Origin: JBILXY01 sp044378055 | GTDB taxonomy: Bacteria; Patescibacteriota; JACMRA01 | Assembly (NCBI GenBank): GCA_044378055.1 | Contig: JBILXY010000002.1 | Coordinates: 1 to 64,000, forward strand | Reading direction: 5' to 3' | Length of the DNA stretch: 64,000 nucleotides | Shown here: piece after piece, positions 58,167 to 64,000 of the stretch | How positions within the stretch are numbered: position 1 is the first letter of the stretch | How the letters are laid out: each line of letters begins with the position of its first letter | Translations under genes and position numbers: made by a program | The notes under the pieces: model-generated | What the model was told of the DNA's origin: nothing | Database searches by the model: none | The model's input: only the letters and a program-made list of their open reading frames with translations

Positions 58167-59966
58167 CTAACCACCATCAACATTTTTTCTATCTACTTCG
58201 GTAAGTTTAATTGTAACAGGCGTTCCTTGAAAATTAAACTGCTTACGAACTACATTTTCCAAAAACCTTACATAAGACCAATGCACTGTAGTTTTATCTT
58301 TAATTAAAAGTTCAAAAGTTGGTGGTTTAGATTTTGAATAAACCAAGTCGTAAATTACCGCTTTTTTCTTATTGGCCACTTTATTTGGTGGTTTTTTCTT
58401 CATTAAGAAGTTAAATAACTTTCTAACATCGGCTTTATCAATTTGCTTTTCACGGTTGGCGATAGATTCATCTATTTTATTCCATATTTGCCACAAATTT
58501 GTTCCTTCTTTAGCCGAAACCCAAACGAAATCGTCTAGTTTTAAGAACACAAATTTATGTAGGAAATCACGGATGAATTTCTTCTTCTGCTCTTCATCAA
58601 TTAAGTCGGCTTTGTTGGCTATTACCACAATACCCTTTTTGGCCTCTCTGCAAATTCCAGCCACAACTTGATCTTGATGGCTTACCGGCAAGGATGCATC
58701 TACAATTAAACAAATTACATCGGCTTGGTAGGCAGCTTCTACAGTTCTAAAAGTAGCAAAAGTTTCAGCCCCAGTGGTTCTTTGTCCTGGCTTTCTTATT
58801 CCGGTGGAATCTAGTAAAATATATTCCTTTTCAATCCATTCGTATTTTGGCTTTGTGGTTTCGACTTCTACTTTATTTTGCTTCGAACTCTTTTTTCCAC
58901 TGGCGATTACTTCCTCTGGTAATTCTACTACATCATCATTTTCATCTTCCAACTCTTCCAACAATTCTTCAGAAACATTATCAATTTCAGTAGTTTCATC
59001 ATTATCGAGTAAGTCATCTTCCAAGTCTTCCAAGTCTAATTCTGATTTATCGAGCAACTCTTCGTCATCTAAATCCAAATTTTCCACAGGTTCCACAATT
59101 TCAGTCTTCACCATTCTTTTCAAAACCATGTCATTTACACTTAAAGTAGTTCCAGGAATATCAGTAACAATTTGAACTTCTTGCCCTATCATAGCATTGA
59201 ACAAAGAACTTTTTCCAACATTCGGTTTTCCAATCAACAAAATTTTAGGGCTTCTTTTTTCCTGCTCTTCAAATTCCAAGTTATCTGGATCAATCGGGGT
59301 TTCTTCCATCACAACTTCATACAAACCAGGACCATTAGCATCATTTTCACGGGTTACATAATAAGATCCGTCGTTTAGCTTTTTAACAATTCCAGCCTTA
59401 GCCCTTTTCTTCTTTTTTGTATCAATAATTCTCATCGGCTCTTCAGGAGATTTTTCAAAACCCATAGCCAAACACTTTTCTACCAAAGCATCAAGCAAAT
59501 CGTTTACGCCGTAACTGTTGGTTGAACTTACATTAACAAAAGCAAAACCACCCAGCCTTGCGTAATCGGAAATACTTTTTTCCAGGTTTGGATCATCAAC
59601 CTTGTTAATTACTATCATGAAGGGTTTTCCGGCCTTCCAAATTTTAGATAAAACTTTCTGGGAAATATTTTCAGGATTCTGTCTTCTATCAATAACCCAA
59701 ACCAGAATATCGGCCATGGCAATTGCTCCGAAAGAGCGAACTTGAATTTCCTTCTGAATTTTATCTTCAGGATCTGGAACCAAACCACCAGTATCAACAA
59801 ATTGCATGTACATGTTGTCCCACTCGGTTTCCGACCAGTTTAAATCTCGGGTTGTGTGTTCTTCTTTGGCAGTAATAGCTTTTTTAGTACCGCAAATTCT
59901 ATTAAGCAGGGTACTTTTACCAGAATTAGGCAAACCAATTAAAGCAATGGTAGGTATTCGTTTCAT
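58167..59966 (-). CDS. der: Ribosome-assembly GTPase Der (EngA) with acidic insertion
   Basis: Two tandem GTPase domains and a KH-like C-terminus, needed for 50S subunit maturation. G domain 1: GLPNSGKST (11-19), HTTRD, DTGG, NKVD. G domain 2: GKPNVGKSS (246-254), IPGTT (270-274), DSTG (386-389), NKAD. The KH-like domain begins near KVANKKKAVIYDLVYS. The protein is 599 aa against about 440-490. Most of the excess is an insert at about 287-378, very rich in Glu/Asp/Leu, between switch I and the DSTG motif of domain 2. A second excess is the linker 170-238. Confidence 0.93.
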   Translation of the reverse strand: MKRIPTIALIGLPNSGKSTLLNRICGTKKAITAKEEHTTRDLNWSETEWDNMYMQFVDTGGLVPDPEDKIQKEIQVRSFGAIAMADILVWVIDRRQNPENISQKVLSKIWKAGKPFMIVINKVDDPNLEKSISDYARLGGFAFVNVSSTNSYGVNDLLDALVEKCLAMGFEKSPEEPMRIIDTKKKKRAKAGIVKKLNDGSYYVTRENDANGPGLYEVVMEETPIDPDNLEFEEQEKRSPKILLIGKPNVGKSSLFNAMIGQEVQIVTDIPGTTLSVNDMVLKRMVKTEIVEPVENLDLDDEELLDKSELDLEDLEDDLLDNDETTEIDNVSEELLEELEDENDDVVELPEEVIASGKKSSKQNKVEVETTKPKYEWIEKEYILLDSTGIRKPGQRTTGAETFATFRTVEAAYQADVICLIVDASLPVSHQDQVVAGICREAKKGIVVIANKADLIDEEQKKKFIRDFLHKFVFLKLDDFVWVSAKEGTNLWQIWNKIDESIANREKQIDKADVRKLFNFLMKKKPPNKVANKKKAVIYDLVYSKSKPPTFELLIKDKTTVHWSYVRFLENVVRKQFNFQGTPVTIKLTEVDRKNVDGG

Positions 59967-60212
59967 AAAACAATCAAATCTGCAAGTTCAGGCTTTGTCA
60001 AAAGAATCAAATAATTAGACAGTTTATCCAAGTTAATTGCGGTGAGTGATTACAATTAACCAGATTTTGTGAGCTAAGTCATCGTGAAACAGTTTTCAGG
60101 GTATAAGCCTCTAGAACAAAATAAATCTGAGAACTTTAAAAGCAGATATTTGACTTCAACAAATATTTATGAAAAAATTATTTTAGTTTATATTATCATG
60201 GTTTAAAACTCA
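59967..60212. other. Intergenic stretch, promoter signals only
   Basis: Between the divergent der and the 148-aa gene I see no gene or repeat. A promoter candidate for the rightward gene is TTTATG, a 17-base spacer and TATATT (60189-60194). Confidence 0.5.
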
Positions 60213-60659
60213 ATGGATATAGATTTATCAGATACCCTGATTGCATTACTATTTTTTTGTGATGTTCGCGATGAAAAACAAGTTATGGGCATTAACATGA
60301 TAGATTTAATGTCCGATATTACAGTGCCTCCAACAACCGTATATCACAAATCTAGCAACTTAAGGCTAGTAATTTCAATAGAAAAAGCCTGCAAAGTTGA
60401 TGGTTTAATTAACTTAGCAGAGGAAAGTTATCTGGAAGTTTATCAAACACCTAGTGATTTAAAGCTAGATGTTTTAGTTACAATGATTAATTCATTGTTT
60501 CTTTACTCAAAAATGGGTAGCAATATATTGGACATAACTGATCCTTATGTTTTTAGAACTATCTTCGACATTTTCGACATGTTCTGTGAATATATGGATT
60601 CGTTAGAGTATAATGAGTTTGAACATCACAAACTAAAGTGGGCTGAAGTATGCTCATAA
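60213..60659 (+). CDS. Hypothetical protein (148 aa)
   Basis: Not recognised. An acidic, mostly helical, Leu/Met-rich soluble protein starting MDIDLSDTLIALLFFCDV. It is not the missing G domain of the following lepA gene: no P-loop, DxxG or NKxD is present. A strong terminator separates it from lepA. Confidence 0.65.
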   Translation: MDIDLSDTLIALLFFCDVRDEKQVMGINMIDLMSDITVPPTTVYHKSSNLRLVISIEKACKVDGLINLAEESYLEVYQTPSDLKLDVLVTMINSLFLYSKMGSNILDITDPYVFRTIFDIFDMFCEYMDSLEYNEFEHHKLKWAEVCS

Positions 60660-60668
60660 AAAATAATC

Positions 60669-60692
60669 GCCTAGCTAACCCTAGGCCTTTTT
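60669..60692 (+). terminator. Terminator between the 148-aa gene and lepA
   Basis: GCCTAG/CTAGGC stem with a 6-base loop, followed by CTTTTTATTT. It shows that lepA has its own promoter and is not the distal part of a longer gene. Confidence 0.8.
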
Positions 60693-60734
60693 ATTTGCCT
60701 AAAATTAATTAAGATTGCAATATTTAAATTAACT

Positions 60735-61955
60735 ATGCTGAAGGCTTTAATTTTTGATTCTTTTTTCGATAAACATCGTGGGGTTATTGCTTTCATTCGT
60801 TTATTTAATGGGGAAATAAAGGCAGGTGACAGTATCTATTTCTTGCAATCTAGCACTAAAATTACAGTTTTAGAAGTTGGGGTTTTCAAACCAGAAATGC
60901 AACCAATTTCAAGTTTAAGCAGTGGTGAGGTTGGTTATTTGGTTACAGGTTTAAAAGAATTAGAAAAGGTTAAAGTTGGCGATACAGTCAGCAGCAAAGA
61001 TGACCAGAGCTTGGCACTTCACGGCTATAAAGAAGTAACTCCAAAAGTTTTTTCCAGTCTTTTCCCAACCAACGCCGATGATTATCCTAAACTTCGCGAT
61101 GCGGTGGCTAAATTAAAGCTTAGTGATGCTTCCTTAATGTACGAAACAGAGAATATTCCTGCCCTTGGTTTTGGTTTTAGATGTGGTTTTTTAGGCCTTT
61201 TACATATGGATATTGTGCAAGAAAGATTAAGCAGGGAATTCGATTTAGATTTGGTTTTAACTACCCCTTCTGTAGAATACGAAATTGAGGAAAATAATGG
61301 CAGTAAATACACAATTCATACCCCAGCTTTGCTTCCTGACCCCAGTAAAATTCGCCACATTTCAGAACCTTGGATTAAGATGGAAATTTTAACTCCTGAT
61401 ATTTACATTGGAAAAATTATCGAATTAATAACCAACAAACGCGGTACTTATACTTCAATGTCAGCTCTAGCAGCCGATCAAGTTCAAATAACTGCAGATT
61501 TACCGCTTGCCGAAATGATTGTAGATTTTTACGACGAATTAAAGTCTTGCACCAAGGGTTTTGCCACTATGTCTTACGATTTGGTTGGCTTTCAGCAAAG
61601 CGACTTGGTTAAAATTGATATTCTGGTAAACAAGAAAATTGTTGATCCTTTATCAGTAATGTGCCACAGGGCTAATGCTGAAACCAAAGGAAGAGAAATT
61701 TGTGAAAAGCTAAAAGAACTAATTCCAAGGCAGCAATTCGATATTTCAATTCAAGCTTCAATCGGCGCAAGAGTTATTGCAAGGGAAACAATCAAACCTT
61801 TTAGAAAAGATGTAACTGCCAAACTTTACGGCGGCGACCCTACCCGAAGAATGAAGCTGCTGGATAAACAAAAGGAAGGGAAGAAGAAAATGAAAATGGT
61901 TGGAAATGTAGAAATTCCCCAATCAGCCTTCCTAAATGTGTTAAAGAAAAGTTAA
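60735..61955 (+). CDS. lepA: EF4/LepA lacking the GTPase domain
   Basis: Corresponds to domains II, III, V and the C-terminal domain of elongation factor 4. Domain II starts at residue 2 (LKALIFDSFFDKHRGVIAF). Domain III carries GFRCGFLGLLHMDIVQERL. The C-terminal domain has IPRQQFDISIQASIGARVIA and the LepA-specific KLYGGDPTRRMKLLDKQKEGK. The usual N-terminal G domain of about 185 residues is absent. The upstream bases hold a terminator and another gene. The break is exactly at the domain boundary and the rest is well conserved. This suggests a functional protein without GTP hydrolysis, or a G domain encoded elsewhere. Confidence 0.9.
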   Translation: MLKALIFDSFFDKHRGVIAFIRLFNGEIKAGDSIYFLQSSTKITVLEVGVFKPEMQPISSLSSGEVGYLVTGLKELEKVKVGDTVSSKDDQSLALHGYKEVTPKVFSSLFPTNADDYPKLRDAVAKLKLSDASLMYETENIPALGFGFRCGFLGLLHMDIVQERLSREFDLDLVLTTPSVEYEIEENNGSKYTIHTPALLPDPSKIRHISEPWIKMEILTPDIYIGKIIELITNKRGTYTSMSALAADQVQITADLPLAEMIVDFYDELKSCTKGFATMSYDLVGFQQSDLVKIDILVNKKIVDPLSVMCHRANAETKGREICEKLKELIPRQQFDISIQASIGARVIARETIKPFRKDVTAKLYGGDPTRRMKLLDKQKEGKKKMKMVGNVEIPQSAFLNVLKKS

Positions 61956-63778
61956 AAATACCCTCTCCAGGCTATAATTGAAGCCTTGGTTACTTCGCCA
62001 AAATAACCTGTTGAACCACCTGCAAAGTTGAACTTACCTGCACTTTTCATACAGTCTTGCAGCTGTTTAACTCGGTTACTTTGTTCTCCAAAATTCCAAG
62101 CCTGGCCTTTTAAATCTTCACATGAAAAATCTGGGGTTGAATTGCCCTTTAATCTGGAAAAAGCTTCAGAAGTTACAGGGCCAAAATAACCAGTATCACT
62201 TGGCCAGTTAAACAAACCGGCTGTTCTTAAACATTTTTGCAATTCCAGCACATCGTTATTTCTATCCCCAATTTTAAAGTTTTTAGATTTGAAAGAATCA
62301 CAACCAGAAACCGGTGTTAGTGAAGCTGGAGGGGTGGCTGGAGGTGTAGAATCTTGACCAACCCAATTCTTCAAAGCTGCCGAAGTTATTGGGCCGAAAT
62401 AGCCTGTATCGGTTGGGAATTGAAATAATCCAGCTGCCCTTAAACAACCTTGCAAAAGCTTAACCCTGTTTCCAATCTCCCCATCATCAAATTTTTGACT
62501 TTTCAAAGATTCACAACTTGTATCTTCCTCAGCAACTTCTTGCTTTGGCTCAGAAGGTGTGGTGGTGGTTTTAGCTAATTTTCTGGCTGCATCAGTAATT
62601 GGGCCATAATAGCCAGTATTACTTGGCCAATTAAACAAGCCAATATTTCGCAAACATTGCTGTAAAGACTTAATGTCTTCACTAACATCGCCAATAGTAT
62701 ATTCAGAATCAATTAATTCTTTGCACTTAGCATTGTTATCTGCCTGACTTATTCCCAGTTTTTTATCTCTAATAAAGTTCTTTAATGCTTGATCAGTAAT
62801 TACACCATACATTCCAGTTATTTCTCGGTTTAAATAATACCCTTGTTGTCTTAAAAATCTTTGCAGAAGCTTAATATTATCATTATTTTGGCCTAAACTG
62901 TATTGAACTTGAATAATATCTTTAACTGAATCAAAACTAATCTGATCACCTGTATTTACATTAACTTGGATATCTTTTCCTACCAAATTTTTAGCATCTA
63001 AATCAGCTTTAGAATAAGTATTAGTATCTACTCCCCAACCATTAGAAACTATGATTGCCCACAAATTATAATTTCCCCAATAAACATGTGGTGTATATCT
63101 GTAATTTGCAGCAGTAGCAGCATTAGTTAAGAAAATATTGTATTCGTCTAAAGTGGTAATTGTGTTATTTACATGGTAAGGTGCTACCATTGAACTTCTA
63201 GTTATAGCTAAATTGAAGTTGAATTGAAGTTGGTAAGCTGCCCAATTCACTTGATTGGCAAAACCAAAGTATTCAGTAGCACAAACCGAAGTATCTGGGC
63301 AACCATAACCCATGGCAGTTCTAATTCTTCTTTCAGGATCTGCATTTGTATCATAACCACTTAAACTTAAAAGGGATTGCTCTTTTTCTAAGTAGGCTAA
63401 AATTAATCCTGGGTTTAAATTTGGAACAACACCCCACTTGCTGCTTGATTGACCCCTAGCTGCAGCAAAAATGTAATAACTTGCCCGCTTTCCCTGTTCA
63501 GTATAATTTTTTAAAGGTGAGTTAACACTATTTAAATAATCTTGAACTTTAGCCTCGTTATCAAAAACCTTGGTCGAACTAAAAGTTTGATCACTAATAA
63601 TAAAATTTGGATCGAAAATTGGAGTGTTTGAATTTACCCCCAAAACGGTGTCTGTTGATTTTGCAATTTTATTAATATCAACTTTAGAGCTGTAAAAATT
63701 ATATACAGCAACTGAAGCTAAAATTAAATTAAAAAGTATTAAAGCAAAGGTGAATTGTAACAGATTCTTCCGGTTCAT
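61952..63778 (-). CDS. Secreted lysozyme-like/peptidoglycan-binding repeat protein
   Basis: A signal anchor (LLQFTFALILFNLILASVAVYNF) is followed by a globular domain at about residues 70-250. It has the pattern NPGLILAYLEKEQSLLS...AMGYGCPD...YFGFANQVNWAAYQLQF, seen in secreted proteins of Gram-positive and CPR bacteria and resembling glucosaminidase or transglycosylase folds. About five peptidoglycan-binding type 1 repeats follow, most as ...LQxCLRxxGLFxWPxxTGYFGPIT..., and most repeats carry Cys pairs. It probably remodels or binds cell wall. Its stop codon overlaps the lepA stop by 4 bases in convergent orientation. Confidence 0.78.
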   Translation of the reverse strand: MNRKNLLQFTFALILFNLILASVAVYNFYSSKVDINKIAKSTDTVLGVNSNTPIFDPNFIISDQTFSSTKVFDNEAKVQDYLNSVNSPLKNYTEQGKRASYYIFAAARGQSSSKWGVVPNLNPGLILAYLEKEQSLLSLSGYDTNADPERRIRTAMGYGCPDTSVCATEYFGFANQVNWAAYQLQFNFNLAITRSSMVAPYHVNNTITTLDEYNIFLTNAATAANYRYTPHVYWGNYNLWAIIVSNGWGVDTNTYSKADLDAKNLVGKDIQVNVNTGDQISFDSVKDIIQVQYSLGQNNDNIKLLQRFLRQQGYYLNREITGMYGVITDQALKNFIRDKKLGISQADNNAKCKELIDSEYTIGDVSEDIKSLQQCLRNIGLFNWPSNTGYYGPITDAARKLAKTTTTPSEPKQEVAEEDTSCESLKSQKFDDGEIGNRVKLLQGCLRAAGLFQFPTDTGYFGPITSAALKNWVGQDSTPPATPPASLTPVSGCDSFKSKNFKIGDRNNDVLELQKCLRTAGLFNWPSDTGYFGPVTSEAFSRLKGNSTPDFSCEDLKGQAWNFGEQSNRVKQLQDCMKSAGKFNFAGGSTGYFGEVTKASIIAWRGYF

Positions 63779-63858
63779 TTTTATTTTTGTTTAGGTTTTA
63801 TGCAAAATCGTTGCAATCTTAGTTATTATAACCCTAAAAACTTAATTTGGCAAAATTT
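63779..63858. other. Short AT-rich gap
   Basis: Between the peptidoglycan-binding gene and the sugar transferase gene. No feature seen. Confidence 0.3.
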
Positions 63859-64000
63859 TTATTGATTGTGCCTACTAAAAATAATTACGAAAGGTGTTTT
63901 CATTAAAATCCACAAATCTAGCCAAAAACTCCAGTTTTCTAAGTAGTGTACATCCAGCAAAACTTCGCCTTCAAAATCTAGATCACTTCTGCCATTTACT
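63859..64000 (-). CDS. C-terminal end of a bacterial sugar transferase (partial)
   Basis: The last 46 codons of a gene that continues past the window edge. They read VNGRSDLDFEGEVLLDVHYL, then ENWSFWLDLWILMKTPFVII. This is the hallmark C-terminus of undecaprenyl-phosphate sugar phosphotransferases (G-R-S-x-L-x-F... D-x-x-Y-x-x-N-W-S-x-x-x-D). Such enzymes start polysaccharide repeat synthesis by putting a sugar phosphate on the lipid carrier. Stop is TAA at 63859-63861. Confidence 0.8.
   Translation of the reverse strand, partial: VNGRSDLDFEGEVLLDVHYLENWSFWLDLWILMKTPFVIIFSRHNQ

Noticed and set aside
60213..60659. The 148-aa protein as a detached G domain for LepA
   Set aside because: No P-loop, DxxG or NKxD motif is present, and a terminator separates it from lepA.
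1..64000. Reassigned UGA (glycine) code as in Gracilibacteria/Absconditabacteria
   Set aside because: Genes as long as 3345 codons are open without internal TGA, and Gly is coded by GGN throughout. TGA is rare but not used as a sense codon.

Overview
The window looks like a chromosomal segment of a Candidate Phyla Radiation (Patescibacteria) bacterium. This is inferred from gene content and style. The DNA is AT-rich. Core proteins are divergent, shortened or carry large insertions (MurB, DnaG, PriA, Der, RsmI, LepA). Other pointers are a giant DUF11-repeat surface protein, a compact alpha-glucan phosphorylase and many short genes with no recognisable family. The genetic code is standard: ORFs up to 3345 codons carry no internal TGA. 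UGA is nevertheless almost unused as a stop (1 of 53 genes). I cannot assign the phylum from the sequence alone.

Layout. 1-5000: small orphan genes, guanylate kinase, a Coq4-like protein, a DUF3137 membrane protein and the C-terminal half of PriA. 5000-6840: an island of two small orphans sharing a duplicated promoter plus a Phd/PIN toxin-antitoxin pair. It lies between the two halves of priA and is edged by copies of a dispersed palindromic repeat. 6840-13440: N-terminal half of PriA, a large hydrophilic unknown protein, murB and dnaG. 13.6-18.5 kb: MscS channel, an anchored glycoside-hydrolase-like protein, and a divergent redox locus (CcdA, thioredoxin-like protein, CsoR-family repressor) with a visible operator. 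19-24.4 kb: KAP-family NTPase, AI-2E permease and UvrD-type helicase. 24.5-34.6 kb: one 10-kb gene for a surface protein of about 19 DUF11-like domains. 34.6-35.2 kb: dispersed repeats and tRNA-Thr(GGU).

35.2-43 kb holds a lipoprotein, a short glucose-6-phosphate dehydrogenase, a DHFR/RibD-like reductase, pterin carbinolamine dehydratase, an ABC-F ATPase, phosphoglycerate mutase and RsmI. 43-55 kb holds glucan phosphorylase, a WecG-type glycosyltransferase fused to a Nudix domain, leucyl aminopeptidase, a tyrosine recombinase, a polyprenyl synthase, an Nramp-like transporter and an esterase. 55.4-64 kb holds two tandem secreted beta-propeller proteins, Der with an acidic insertion, an EF4/LepA with no GTPase domain, a secreted peptidoglycan-binding protein and the 3' end of a sugar transferase gene.

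The envelope is a theme. Anchored or secreted proteins (DUF11 giant, propellers, glycosidase, esterase, peptidoglycan-binding protein) sit with glycan-precursor enzymes (WecG-Nudix, sugar transferase, polyprenyl synthase, MurB). Carbon metabolism is represented by glgP, zwf and gpmI. Several housekeeping genes have sigma70-like promoters that place the transcription start a few bases from the start codon, with no Shine-Dalgarno. Several small orphan genes instead have a Shine-Dalgarno and their own terminator. The strongest anomalies are the G-domain-less LepA, the split PriA with degraded helicase motifs, the WecG-Nudix fusion, the acidic insert in Der, and repeats embedded in frame in coding sequence.
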